Origin: Alphaproteobacteria bacterium
GTDB taxonomy: Bacteria > Pseudomonadota > Alphaproteobacteria > Micropepsales > Micropepsaceae
NCBI GenBank assembly: GCA_016125165.1
Contig: WGMH01000008.1
Coordinates: forward strand, 1 to 64,000
Length of the DNA: 64,000 bases
Direction of reading: 5' to 3'
The notes under the pieces are model-generated. The model saw nothing but the letters and a program-made list of their open reading frames with translations, searched no databases and was not told where the DNA came from. Both the position numbers and the translations under genes were made by a program. Positions within the stretch are counted from its first letter, which is position 1; each line of letters opens with the position of its first letter. Below, piece after piece: positions 52,891 to 62,336 of this stretch.

Positions 52891-55800
52891 TTACTGCTTC
52901 ACCGACATCGTGCCCATCGTCGTGCGGCCCATGATCTCCGGTGTGTACATGTCTTCCACCACGCCGGCGGGCATCGCGAAGGTGCCGGGTACTGTCGCGC
53001 GCGCAATGTAAGCGAGCTTGAACGATGGCGGCGGCGGCACGGGTTTGCCCGCTTCGGGGCGCGGCTGATACATCGAACCGATGTTGAACGCGGCGACATA
53101 GCGGTCGTCGCGCGCATCCTGAAGGTTCGTGTAGGTCAGGCTGCCGAGGAACGGATAGGCCTTGCCTTCATCGCCGGAGATGGTGGATTCGATCTCAAGC
53201 CCGGCGGGCAGAAGGTCGAGCGCGGCCAGCTCGCGGTAGAAGTTGTTCGCCATCGTGCCTTCGAGCACCACGATCACGCGATCATTCTGCTTGAGGGCAG
53301 CAAGATCAGCGGGCGAGCCGTCCACCGTCCACACGCTCTTGTGGAGCGAGAGACCTGACGCGATTTCCGGCAGCGGCGCGGAAGGCGTGCCCTGCACCGA
53401 CACCGAACGCCACACCGGTGCATCGCCCCGGTTGGCGATGACGATGCCGCCGTTCAGCGCGCCGAGCGACGGCGACAGATGCACCGCGTTCTTCACCAGC
53501 ATCGCGGGCTTGCCGTTCAACGTGATGTTGAGCGGCTCGCGTTCCTTGGAAAGCTCATAGGCCGCGCGCAGCATCCATGCCTTTTCCTGCGTGGTGGTGG
53601 CGTTGAGGCGCATGTCCACATCGTTGGTGCGCTTCATCAGGGCGGGAACGAGCTGCGGGGTGCCGCCTTCGAGCGCCAGATCGGTGGTGGCCGCCAAATC
53701 GCGCACGAACGAGCCGTAATTGTCCTGGCTGTAGGTGAGCGGGTTGGCGTTCATCAGGATTTGCTTGGCGCGGCCAAACGCATAGGCCGAGCGCGCCTTG
53801 TCGCCCGCTTGCGCGGCAGCGGCGCCGGTGAGCGACGCGGCGATGGCGTTGTTCCACTCCCCGCCGCGCATGTCGGAGAAGTAGCGCAGATCCGACAGGT
53901 TCACTTTGCCCGCGCGCGCCAGCACATAGAAGGCATAGGCGCGTTCGGCGTCGTCAAACGAATCCGACGAGGCAGTGTTGCGCAGCCAATTGTCGCCGCG
54001 CGTGAGCGCATCGTTCGGAACGACGAAGTTCTTCGCTTTCGCCTGATGCAGGAAATCGAGCGCGAACACGCTGATGAACGGATCGGCACTGCCGCCCGGT
54101 CCCCACATGCCGAAATCGCCGGAGTAGTTCTGCATGTCCAGAACATTGTCGATGGCTTCCTGCACACGCGCGCGCAACGCCGCATCCTTCGGCAATCCGG
54201 CAAGGGCCGCCAGATCGTTGAAGTAGAGAAGCGGCATGGCCCGGCTCGTCGTCTGCTCGATGCAGCCGAAGGGATATTTGTCGAGCCAGCGCAAAAGGCC
54301 CGGAATATCGCTGTAGCCGTGGTTCGAGGAGATGTTGATGCCGACATTGGCAGTGGACGGCACGATGTTCGCAACAAGCGCGCCGTTGGCGGTGTAGGTC
54401 TGGCCGTTGCCGAGCACCTGCACATCCTGCGAGGCGATATCGAGCTGCGGCGCGCGGATCTGGATCTGCCAATCATGCGCGACCTTGAAGCCGTTCGGTC
54501 CTTTCACATTCAGCATCACCTTCGCGATGCCAAGACCCTTGCCGGTGATGACCACCGGCAGCAGCACGCGCTGGCCCTTGGCGAGCGTGCGCGTGAGCAC
54601 GGTTTGCGGCGCGCCCGCTTCAAGCCCGGCGGGGCCCGATGTTGTGATGGTGGCGGTGTAATCGCCCGACGGCCCTTCGACATTGTTCATGTTGAGGGCG
54701 GCTTCGGCGCGGTCGCCCGGCGCGAGGAAACGCGGCAGCACGATATCGGCAACCACCGGATCGCGCACGGTGAGCGGACGATCCGCATGGCCAAGCTTCT
54801 TGTTCGTCCAAGCCACGGCCATCAGCCGCAATTCGCCGTTGAAATCCGGAATGTCGAGCGGGATTTGTGCCATGCCACCCGCGCCGACTTTCACAAGACC
54901 GGAGAACAGCGCGACGGTGCGCGTGGGTACCACGGCAAGCGGACGGCCGCCAAAGGCGTCGCCACCGAATTTCAGCGCACCGACGGGGGCCTTTTCCGGC
55001 TTGATGAGGCGGCCGAAATCATCGCGCATGCCGACACCGAGGCTGCGTTTGCCGAAATAGTATTTGTTGGGATCGGGCGAAGCGAAATCGGTGAGCTGCA
55101 GGATGCCTTCATCCACCGCCGCCAGCGTGACATAGGCTTCCTCGCCACCTTCGATGCCCTTCACGGTGACAGGCACAACGAGACGCTGGCGTGGCGTGAT
55201 CTTCTGCGGGCCACCAATCAGCGTTTGCAGCGTGCGCGGCGCATTGTCGACGCCGAGCCATACCACGCCGATCGAGCGCACGGGCTCGCGGCCCGTGGCC
55301 TGATTGAGCGCGCGGTAATGGGTGACCAGCACATAAGCGCCCGGACCCCATTCGGCTTTCACCGGGATGTCGATGCTGGTGCCCGAGGCAGGCGCTTCGA
55401 TCAGATGCGATTCAAACACCTTGTCGCCTGCAACCACGACAAGCGCCTGCCCATCGGACGACGGCTTGATGGTGACATGCGCGGTTTGACCGGCCTGATA
55501 GGCAGGTTTGTCGGCGGCGACCGGAATACGATCCGGGCGATCGCCTGCCGCGCTTGCGGCCCAGCCCGAATAGAACCGATAGGAGGTTGCTGCGCCAGAT
55601 TTCGTATCGGTGATCGTGAGGCGATAGGTGCCCCAAGGCATCGCCTGCGAGAGTTTGGCGGGCGCGCCGGTGCCGATGTTCATGGTTCCGGAAGTGATGA
55701 GACGGTCGCGCGTCGTGGATTGGTACTTCCACGAGCCATTGTCCTGATACCATTGATAGGACGTGACCTCGCGCACCCAGGAGAAGGTGAGACCGTTCAG

Positions 55801-57780
55801 TGCGATGCGCTTGCCATCGCCATCGACCGCAACGGCTTCAAAACCCGCCTTCGCATTTTCGGCAATGGAGTCTCCATCGAAATCCGGGCGCAGGCCGATG
55901 AACACATTGCGCGTGCGCACCGGCACTTCGACCGACTTGTCGGTGGTGCGCCCGCCCGGCTCATGGATCGACACCAGTGCCACGGCTTTGAGCGGCAAGG
56001 TGGTGTCGGCCAGATCGCCGATCGAGCCGACGACTTCGGAGACACCCGCCGCATCGGATTCCGGCACGGTGAGCGCAACGACGACATCGGAGAAGGAATC
56101 GTCCACGCGGCCGAACTGGTAGTGCTTGAACGCCTCGAAGGGCTGCGCATCCACGGTGATGCGCGCGCTGCCATCGCCGGACAGCCCCGAGGCGGGCGCG
56201 CCATAGAGGAAGCGGCTTTCCACCTTGACGGTCATGTCGGTGTTCGGCGCGAGCACTTTCTGCTCCGGCGTGAGCGTGACCTTCAGGCGCTGGGGAATGA
56301 AATCGGCAACATCGAACTGCACGCGGCCAACCGGCGCGGCTTTGGTGTCGATATAGGCCGCAATCTGCCAGCGCCCGTGCGGAGATGTGTTGCGCAGGGG
56401 AACGGACCAGCGCGCGCTGCCCGCCGCGAGCTGATCGCCGCGCAGCGTGGTGCGCGCCACTTCCAGACCATCAGGGCGCGTTGCAATGAGCGTGAGCGGC
56501 GCGGTGATGGCCGCGCCCACGCGGTCACGCAGCATGGCGACGCTGTGAACCGTTTCGCCAGGGCGATAGACGCCGCGCTCGGTATAGACATAGGCATCGA
56601 CCGGCCCGGGCGTCGCGCGCCCGCCGACACCGCGATCGGTGAGATCGAAGGCCGGGCGGCGCAGATCAAGGAACGAGAAATCGCCGCCCTTGCCATAGGC
56701 CATCACGACAACCGGCTCATCGCCGCCGGTGCCACGAAACAGGCCCGCATCGAAATCGGCGCGGCCATTGTCGCCCGTCATCACGGTTTGCAGCACATTG
56801 TTGTTGCGCGCGACCAGCGTGAGTTTGACGTTGGCCATCGCGCGGCCGCTCGCATAGGAGCGGGTGAAAGCGGATAGACCGCCCGCGCCCTGGAAGGTGG
56901 TGAGCGCGATATCGGAGGCGATCACCCATTGCGAGGCCATTTCCTCTGACGAGTAATCGTCAGCCGCTTTTTTCTTTGCAGCGTCGGTCGCGATCAGCAC
57001 ATAGGCGCCCGGCTTGTCGGCCTTCAGCATGTCGCGGATCGGGACGAGCGTGACGACGGATTCGTTCTTGACGTTCTGAACCTCCATCGTGCCAGTCCAC
57101 ACAACGGAGCCCTGATTGTTTTCGAGCTGGGTCTCGTCCCAGTCGTACATGGTGGTCTGATCGACCACGCCGGTTTCGATCTGCGAGAGCAGGCGGTCGC
57201 CGACGCGCACGATCTTGAGGCTGAGCTTGTCGACGTTCACCGTGGTGACGGGCACGCCTTCCATATTCTCGCGCGGCAGAACGATGCCGCCAGCGAAGCG
57301 GATGATGGCGGGCTTGTCGCGCAGTTCGACGGGGACGGTCTCTTCCTCGACCAGCTTCATGCCGCGCGCGGACGGAAGTCCCTTCTTCAGGGTCACATTA
57401 TACGTGGCGTTGAATTCCAGGCCCGCCATGCAGAGGCGGTTGTCGATCGCATGCAGGGCGACGCGCGTCTCGGGATCAACGCTGAGATAGTCTTCGTAAT
57501 GCGTCTTGCCGGAGACATCGAGCTTCTGGGTGAAAACGAGGCAGGCTTCGGCCTTGGCCTTGGTGGTATCGATCTCCAACCGGCGGAAGGCAAAATCGGC
57601 TTCCTCGGCCTCTTCGCCCGGATTGGTCGCGACGGTGCCCGTTATGGACGACAGACCCTGGCTCACGCGTTCGAAGAAGCCGGAACCTTCCTTGCCGCCA
57701 CCGAGAAAATACAGCGCGCCAACCACAACCAGCACGACAGCCACCGCCGCCGCGCCACCGATATAAATCCGCCGGTCCAT
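52891..57780 (-). CDS. yfhM: Bacterial alpha-2-macroglobulin
   Basis: 1629 residues from the ATG at 57780. A single N-terminal membrane helix anchors the protein; then MG-type repeats and a bait region follow, with the thioester motif GCIEQ at about residue 1174, inside the alpha-alpha toroid domain. The protein would trap peptidases in the periplasm. It lies upstream of pbpC on the same strand, and the pair is thought to protect and repair the cell wall together. The frame on the opposite strand, though long, is a shadow. Confidence 0.95.
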   Translation of the reverse strand: MDRRIYIGGAAAVAVVLVVVGALYFLGGGKEGSGFFERVSQGLSSITGTVATNPGEEAEEADFAFRRLEIDTTKAKAEACLVFTQKLDVSGKTHYEDYLSVDPETRVALHAIDNRLCMAGLEFNATYNVTLKKGLPSARGMKLVEEETVPVELRDKPAIIRFAGGIVLPRENMEGVPVTTVNVDKLSLKIVRVGDRLLSQIETGVVDQTTMYDWDETQLENNQGSVVWTGTMEVQNVKNESVVTLVPIRDMLKADKPGAYVLIATDAAKKKAADDYSSEEMASQWVIASDIALTTFQGAGGLSAFTRSYASGRAMANVKLTLVARNNNVLQTVMTGDNGRADFDAGLFRGTGGDEPVVVMAYGKGGDFSFLDLRRPAFDLTDRGVGGRATPGPVDAYVYTERGVYRPGETVHSVAMLRDRVGAAITAPLTLIATRPDGLEVARTTLRGDQLAAGSARWSVPLRNTSPHGRWQIAAYIDTKAAPVGRVQFDVADFIPQRLKVTLTPEQKVLAPNTDMTVKVESRFLYGAPASGLSGDGSARITVDAQPFEAFKHYQFGRVDDSFSDVVVALTVPESDAAGVSEVVGSIGDLADTTLPLKAVALVSIHEPGGRTTDKSVEVPVRTRNVFIGLRPDFDGDSIAENAKAGFEAVAVDGDGKRIALNGLTFSWVREVTSYQWYQDNGSWKYQSTTRDRLITSGTMNIGTGAPAKLSQAMPWGTYRLTITDTKSGAATSYRFYSGWAASAAGDRPDRIPVAADKPAYQAGQTAHVTIKPSSDGQALVVVAGDKVFESHLIEAPASGTSIDIPVKAEWGPGAYVLVTHYRALNQATGREPVRSIGVVWLGVDNAPRTLQTLIGGPQKITPRQRLVVPVTVKGIEGGEEAYVTLAAVDEGILQLTDFASPDPNKYYFGKRSLGVGMRDDFGRLIKPEKAPVGALKFGGDAFGGRPLAVVPTRTVALFSGLVKVGAGGMAQIPLDIPDFNGELRLMAVAWTNKKLGHADRPLTVRDPVVADIVLPRFLAPGDRAEAALNMNNVEGPSGDYTATITTSGPAGLEAGAPQTVLTRTLAKGQRVLLPVVITGKGLGIAKVMLNVKGPNGFKVAHDWQIQIRAPQLDIASQDVQVLGNGQTYTANGALVANIVPSTANVGINISSNHGYSDIPGLLRWLDKYPFGCIEQTTSRAMPLLYFNDLAALAGLPKDAALRARVQEAIDNVLDMQNYSGDFGMWGPGGSADPFISVFALDFLHQAKAKNFVVPNDALTRGDNWLRNTASSDSFDDAERAYAFYVLARAGKVNLSDLRYFSDMRGGEWNNAIAASLTGAAAAQAGDKARSAYAFGRAKQILMNANPLTYSQDNYGSFVRDLAATTDLALEGGTPQLVPALMKRTNDVDMRLNATTTQEKAWMLRAAYELSKEREPLNITLNGKPAMLVKNAVHLSPSLGALNGGIVIANRGDAPVWRSVSVQGTPSAPLPEIASGLSLHKSVWTVDGSPADLAALKQNDRVIVVLEGTMANNFYRELAALDLLPAGLEIESTISGDEGKAYPFLGSLTYTNLQDARDDRYVAAFNIGSMYQPRPEAGKPVPPPPSFKLAYIARATVPGTFAMPAGVVEDMYTPEIMGRTTMGTMSVKQ

Positions 57781-57908
57781 GAAATCCCCCGAAGCGCGCA
57801 TTGTTTGCGTGCATTCAGACTAGCGCCGCGCACGATGCGCGGCAATTCGATGGCGACGTTGACAAGCGAAAATGGCGCAAGAATGACGTTGCGCGAAATA
57901 TCTCACAT

Positions 57909-58487
57909 TTATGCGGCTTGCGCGGCGCCCGTCATCTTCGCGCGAATCGCGCGGCGCACCATCACGCGCATGGAGATGTATTGCAGCGCAAACAGGCCCA
58001 GTTGCACGGATATCGGAACGAAGGCGGTATACCAGGCCCAGATTTTCGGACCCAGCAGGAAGGCGACGGCCAGATTGGCGAACGACAGCGCGAACAGCGA
58101 CAGCGCCCAGACATATCCCCAGATTCGTGGAACCAGCGGGGACAGGTTTTCCGTCACAATGGACGGCAGATAGCGCGCCATCCAGTTGCCGCGCAGCATG
58201 ACGCACCCGATGGCAAAGGCGCCGATGCTCGGCTTGACCATGACAAAGCGCGCGTCATGGGTGAGCAGGGTTGCGGTGCCGAGCACAATGACCAGGAACA
58301 GACTCATCCATTGCATCGGCTCGATCTTGCGGCTGCGCGCACGGAAATAGACGAACTGGCCGATGCCCGTGGCAATGCCCGCCAGCGTCGCCCAGATGAT
58401 GTTGTCGAGCGCGACATAGAAGGCGATGAAAACGATGGTCGAGAGAAAATCCGACGCCAGCGGTCTGAGGGCCTTAAGCAGAAACAT
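57909..58487 (-). CDS. IspZ/YciB-like membrane protein
   Basis: 192 residues with about five membrane helices. The order LSTIVFIAFYVALDN, then GIATGIGQFVYF, FLVIVLGTATLLTHDARFVMVKPSIGAFAIG and a C-terminal helix pair fits the intracellular septation protein A family (PF04279, IspZ/YciB). That family links to envelope synthesis and cell division. The match is partial, so the call is tentative. It stands alone between the alpha-2-macroglobulin gene and a hairpin repeat. Confidence 0.65.
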   Translation of the reverse strand: MFLLKALRPLASDFLSTIVFIAFYVALDNIIWATLAGIATGIGQFVYFRARSRKIEPMQWMSLFLVIVLGTATLLTHDARFVMVKPSIGAFAIGCVMLRGNWMARYLPSIVTENLSPLVPRIWGYVWALSLFALSFANLAVAFLLGPKIWAWYTAFVPISVQLGLFALQYISMRVMVRRAIRAKMTGAAQAA

Positions 58488-58573
58488 CGCGGTACTCGCC
58501 TTGTGCCGCCTGTGCGGCGGCTAGGTGGATGGACAGGCGGAGGGAACGGGAGCCAGCACGCCCCCTCCGCCTG

Positions 58574-58596
58574 CCTCCCCCGTTTTACGGGGGAGG
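58574..58596. repeat. Perfect GC hairpin
   Basis: CCTCCCCCG and CGGGGGAGG flank a five-base loop. It lies between the carotenoid oxygenase (ends at 58640) and the IspZ-like gene on the same strand. It has the look of the other GC-rich elements of this window and could also slow read-through transcription. Confidence 0.6.
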
Positions 58597-58639
58597 AGGT
58601 TCTAACGGTTAGATGCAGCGACACGCCGTCTGGTTGCGC

Positions 58640-60052
58640 CTAGGCGCCGACCCAGTTGCCGTGGAAGCCGAACGGAATGCGGCGCGGCAGATGGGCGGTG
58701 GCGACAGGGCCTTTCGTAATGTCCGTCGCATCGAAGACGACGAAGTCACTGGTGTCGGTGGCGCCGCGATAGAGCGTGGCCACAAGCCAGCCATCGCCTT
58801 CCGGCGCGCCTTCGCTGCGCGGCACGAACACCGGCTCGCCCGGCGCTTCGCCTTCGGCGAACGGATAGACCGCGCGCTTGCCCGTTTTGTGATCGACATG
58901 GGCGATGGCGTTGAACAGCACCTTGCCATTGTCCTTCGTGTTCGCGGCAAAGTAGCCATGGCGATAGGACAGCGCGGTGCGGCGTTCGTCGAGGCGCGGG
59001 AATTCGCCCTGAAGATCATCGATCGGCGTGCGCTTGATGGTGTTGGAATTGTCCGACAGATCGAATGTCCAGCGCACCAGCTTGGCGGAGGTGTTCTTGC
59101 CCGGCGCGCCATCGGCCATCGGGAAGAGCGGCGCGATGGGATATTCCATCACGTCGCAATAGATCCTGTCGCCGTCTTCCCACGAATTCATGGGATGGAA
59201 GACATAGCAGGCATCGGTGGTGAACCAGCGGATGGAATCGATCGGCGCATCGCGGCGCAGAACGCCCACATGGCTGCCCTTTTCCGGCTCCCACGCGAAG
59301 GCAGGCTTGCCGCTCATGGCGCGCTGCAGGCTGCCGGTGAGCGGCAGGATGGGAAAGAGCGCATGATGCTCGGTGACCATGAAGTCATGCACCATGGATG
59401 AAATCGGCGCTTCAAAGGTGTCGAGACGGGTGACCTTGCCCGCCTTGTTCACCGTGCCATAGGCCATGCCCGCGCCGAGCGGCATGTCGCCCACGCTATA
59501 GCCGAAGAACACCATCTCGCCGGTGACGGGATCCATCTTCGGATGCGCGGTGAAGCGCTTGGCGCGGCCCGCATATTCAACATAGCCCCTGGAGGCGAGC
59601 GTTTTGGGGTCCAGCTCGAACGGCTCATGGCCTTCTTCAAGCGCCAGCAGCCTGCCCGCATGAAACACGATGTTGGTGTTGGCGACGCCGCCATCCTTGC
59701 CCATCACCGAAGGATCGGTGGTCATCGGATTGCCAAAGGTGCCGAACAGCGATTTGCCCGCTTCGTGCTCCAGCTCATATTTCGGCGTGTGCACATAACG
59801 GTTCTTGTAGGAGACCTTGCCGTCTTCGACGAAGAACGCGTGGATCATGCCATCGCCCGCGAACCAGTGATGGTTCGGATCGCGCGGTTCGAACTGCGGA
59901 TTGGGACCGTTGCGGTAATAGGCGCCGGAGAGCCCCTTGGGCATTTCGCCGGTGATCTTCAGATCGGCGAATTCATCCTCGCTGCGCAGGGGCGCGAAGT
60001 TTCCGGTGAGATAGGGATTGATGCGGCCATGGATATTGGTTGGTGCGTTCAA
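58640..60052 (-). CDS. Carotenoid oxygenase
   Basis: 470 residues from a TTG with GGAGGAGG six bases upstream. Seven-bladed propeller of the carotenoid-cleavage family, with four candidate iron-binding His: HPKMDPVTGEMVFFGY, SSMVHDFMVTEHH, FHPMNSWEDGDRIY and FGFHGNWVGA at the end. Also typical are YRNGPNPQFEP and GLSGAYYRNG near the start. It cleaves a carotenoid, apocarotenoid or stilbene C=C bond. A TetR gene is divergent from it, with a palindromic site between, and no carotenoid synthesis gene is near. Confidence 0.9.
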   Translation of the reverse strand: MNAPTNIHGRINPYLTGNFAPLRSEDEFADLKITGEMPKGLSGAYYRNGPNPQFEPRDPNHHWFAGDGMIHAFFVEDGKVSYKNRYVHTPKYELEHEAGKSLFGTFGNPMTTDPSVMGKDGGVANTNIVFHAGRLLALEEGHEPFELDPKTLASRGYVEYAGRAKRFTAHPKMDPVTGEMVFFGYSVGDMPLGAGMAYGTVNKAGKVTRLDTFEAPISSMVHDFMVTEHHALFPILPLTGSLQRAMSGKPAFAWEPEKGSHVGVLRRDAPIDSIRWFTTDACYVFHPMNSWEDGDRIYCDVMEYPIAPLFPMADGAPGKNTSAKLVRWTFDLSDNSNTIKRTPIDDLQGEFPRLDERRTALSYRHGYFAANTKDNGKVLFNAIAHVDHKTGKRAVYPFAEGEAPGEPVFVPRSEGAPEGDGWLVATLYRGATDTSDFVVFDATDITKGPVATAHLPRRIPFGFHGNWVGA

Positions 60053-60082
60053 GGGGGGCCTCCTCCGGCGCTGCGGCGTTTT

Positions 60083-60106
60083 ATACGTTGTAAATTTATG
60101 ATGTAT
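60083..60106. promoter_or_regulatory. TetR-type operator-like palindrome
   Basis: A 24-base imperfect palindrome, with ATAC at the left end, GTAT at the right end and the perfect core TAAATTTA, matches at 9 of 12 base pairs outward from the centre. It lies in the 101-base gap between the divergent carotenoid oxygenase and TetR genes. The position fits an operator for both. Confidence 0.5.
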
Positions 60107-60153
60107 GCGATAGCTCTTTTCAAGACCCGCTTCGCCGTTTTTTTGGAAAAACC

Positions 60154-60792
60154 ATGCCCCGCCCCCTTTCCACCGCAGAAATCGAGGATTTCCGGGACCG
60201 CCTGTGCGAGGCGGCCACCCAGATTTTCGCCGAGCGGGGCACCGCGGGCTTCACCATGCGCGAGCTGGCCAACCGGGTCGGCGTCTCGCCCATGACCCCC
60301 TACCGCTACTTCCGCGACAAGGACGAGATCCTCGCCGCCGTGCGCGCACGCGCCTTCGACGCCTTTTCCGCCGCGCTCGAAACTGCGTTTGCCACGGGCA
60401 AGGACGTAACTGCGCGCACGGCCGGTGCGGGCCGCGCCTATATCGACTTCGCCTTCGCGCACCCCGAAGCCTATCACCTGATGTTCGACATCCTGCACGA
60501 TGTCGAAGGCCGCTATCCCGATCTGGCCCGCGCCGAAGAACGCGCGCGCGCCACCATGACCCGGCACATCCATCCGCTGGTGGATGCAGGCATCCTGCAC
60601 GGCGATCCGGTGCTGATCGGTCACGTCTATTGGACGGCGCTGCACGGTGCGGTGATGCTGAAACTCTCCGGCAAACTTTCCGAGGAATATGATTTCGACG
60701 TGGTCGTGAACGAAGCCATGCGCGTGATCACGCTCGGCTATTCCAGCGACAGCGGCATGGCGACGAGTCTTCTGCGCGAAAGGCATTCTTAG
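60154..60792 (+). CDS. TetR-family regulator
   Basis: 212 residues. The helix-turn-helix is at the N-terminus (TQIFAERGTAGFTMRELANR, VGVSPMTPYRYFRDKDEILAAV), followed by a ligand-binding helical domain. The gene is divergent from the carotenoid oxygenase, with a palindrome between, so it probably represses that gene until a carotenoid-like or aromatic ligand binds. No other function is suggested. Confidence 0.88.
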   Translation: MPRPLSTAEIEDFRDRLCEAATQIFAERGTAGFTMRELANRVGVSPMTPYRYFRDKDEILAAVRARAFDAFSAALETAFATGKDVTARTAGAGRAYIDFAFAHPEAYHLMFDILHDVEGRYPDLARAEERARATMTRHIHPLVDAGILHGDPVLIGHVYWTALHGAVMLKLSGKLSEEYDFDVVVNEAMRVITLGYSSDSGMATSLLRERHS

Positions 60793-60841
60793 GAATTTGT
60801 TGAGCATGATGTTCCCCTGAACGGAGCGGGGGCTCGGCTTC

Positions 60842-61321
60842 ATGCGGCTGGAACATTCTCACAAATCGCTGGGGACACCGGCGCATGCGATCGCGGCACG
60901 CGAGGCGGCGGGCGTGCAGTATGGCGCACTGCCCTGGCGCATCACCGAACGCGGGTTTGAAATTCTTCTGGTCACCACGCGCCATTCCGGCCAATGGATC
61001 GTGCCAAAGGGCTGGCCCATCGACGGCGCATCGCCCCACGCGAGCGCCGAACACGAAGCGCTGGAAGAAGCCGGTGTGCTGGGTGAAATCGGCGAAACCG
61101 CAATCGGCGCCTTCCGGCATAATAAAAAGCGGAAGAACACGACGCTGCGCTGCGATGTGCGCGTCTATCCCCTGCGTGTGACGCATCAGCGCGCCGACTG
61201 GCCGGAGAAGTCCGAACGCAGGGCGCGCTGGTTCAGGCTGAGCGATGCGCGCGCCGCCGTGCGTTCCAGCGAACTGAAAGCAATCATCGAATCCCTCGCC
61301 GCGACCCTGCGCAGGCACTGA
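60842..61321 (+). CDS. Nudix hydrolase, alphaproteobacterial subfamily
   Basis: 159 residues. The Nudix region IVPKGWPIDGASPHASAEHE then ALEEAGV keeps the G and EExGV ends, but the E before and the R of the REUxEE core are A and H; this form is common in a subfamily resembling diphosphoinositol polyphosphate phosphohydrolases. Substrate unknown. It follows the TetR gene by 49 bases, and the PfkB kinase starts 72 bases later. Confidence 0.82.
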   Translation: MRLEHSHKSLGTPAHAIAAREAAGVQYGALPWRITERGFEILLVTTRHSGQWIVPKGWPIDGASPHASAEHEALEEAGVLGEIGETAIGAFRHNKKRKNTTLRCDVRVYPLRVTHQRADWPEKSERRARWFRLSDARAAVRSSELKAIIESLAATLRRH

Positions 61322-61393
61322 GGTTCCCACACTGAACCTGACGGTGTGGATCGGCGTTTGCTTCACATGCAGGCGCCGCGCTATGGATTTCGC

Positions 61394-62335
61394 ATGACCG
61401 AAAGGATCGTCACGCTCACGCTCAATCCGGCCATCGACATTGCGACGATGACGCAGAAGCTGAGCCCATTCGACAAACTGCGCTGCGATCCGGAGCGGCG
61501 CGATCCCGGTGGCGGCGGCATCAATGTGGCGCGCGTGATCCTGCGGCTGGGCGGCAATGCGCTGGCGGTGTTTCCCGCCGGCGGCGGCACGGGCGCGATG
61601 CTGGAACATATGCTGCGCAAGGAAGGGCTTGCCGTCCGTTCCGCGCAAATCGACGGCACCACGCGCGAAGATTTTTCGGTGATCGAGCGGGCCAGCGGAA
61701 ACGAATACCGTTTCGTGATGCCGGGTCCTGTGCTGAGCGACGGCGAATTGTCGGCGTTGCTCGATACCGTGCTGGCCGAGGCGGAGGGCGGCGCGGTTGT
61801 GGTGGCGAGCGGCAGTCTGCCGCCTCATACGCGCGCAAGTTTCTACGCCGAGCTTTCTGCCGCGCTGAAGGCAAAGGGCGCAAAGCTCGTGCTCGACACT
61901 TCCGGAACGCCGCTGAAGCTGGCGCTGGAGGAAGGCGTGTGGCTCGTCAAACCGAACCGCACGGAAATCTCCGAACTCGTGGGCACACGTCTGCGCGGCG
62001 TCAATTCGTGGTGCAAGGCGGCCCGGGACATCGTGACCAGCGGCAAGGCGCAAATCGTGGCGCTTTCCATTGCCGCCGAAGGCGCTTTGCTGGTCACCAG
62101 AACCGGCTGCTGGCATGCGCACGCACCCGCAATCAAACCGGTGAGCACGGTGGGCGCAGGCGATTCTTTCCTTGGCGCACTGATCTGCTCGCTGGCTTCC
62201 GAACGTGAGCCAGCCGATGCGTTGCGCCATGCGGTGGCGGCAGGTTCGGCGGCGCTGCTGGCACCGGGGACCGAACTTGCACACACCGAAGGCATTGCAC
62301 AGATGCTGGAACAGACCTCGGTTGAGCCGCTTTAA
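61394..62335 (+). CDS. pfkB: 6-phosphofructokinase/1-phosphofructokinase, PfkB type
   Basis: 313 residues from the ATG at 61394, where the family N-terminus begins (TLTLNPAIDIATMT). Ribokinase-fold motifs follow: GGGGINVARVILRLGG, VKPNRTEISELVG, and GAGDSFLGAL with the catalytic Asp. Close to E. coli Pfk-2; it phosphorylates fructose 6-phosphate or 1-phosphate. There is no PTS gene nearby, so the 1-phosphate form is less likely. It ends two bases from the opposite carboxylesterase gene. Confidence 0.88.
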   Translation: MTERIVTLTLNPAIDIATMTQKLSPFDKLRCDPERRDPGGGGINVARVILRLGGNALAVFPAGGGTGAMLEHMLRKEGLAVRSAQIDGTTREDFSVIERASGNEYRFVMPGPVLSDGELSALLDTVLAEAEGGAVVVASGSLPPHTRASFYAELSAALKAKGAKLVLDTSGTPLKLALEEGVWLVKPNRTEISELVGTRLRGVNSWCKAARDIVTSGKAQIVALSIAAEGALLVTRTGCWHAHAPAIKPVSTVGAGDSFLGALICSLASEREPADALRHAVAAGSAALLAPGTELAHTEGIAQMLEQTSVEPL

Positions 62336-62336
62336 T

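Noticed and set aside
53479-56877. 1132-codon open frame opposite the alpha-2-macroglobulin gene
   Set aside because: Arg/His/Gly-rich sequence with no family signal, entirely antisense to a well-supported gene; a product of high GC and codon bias.
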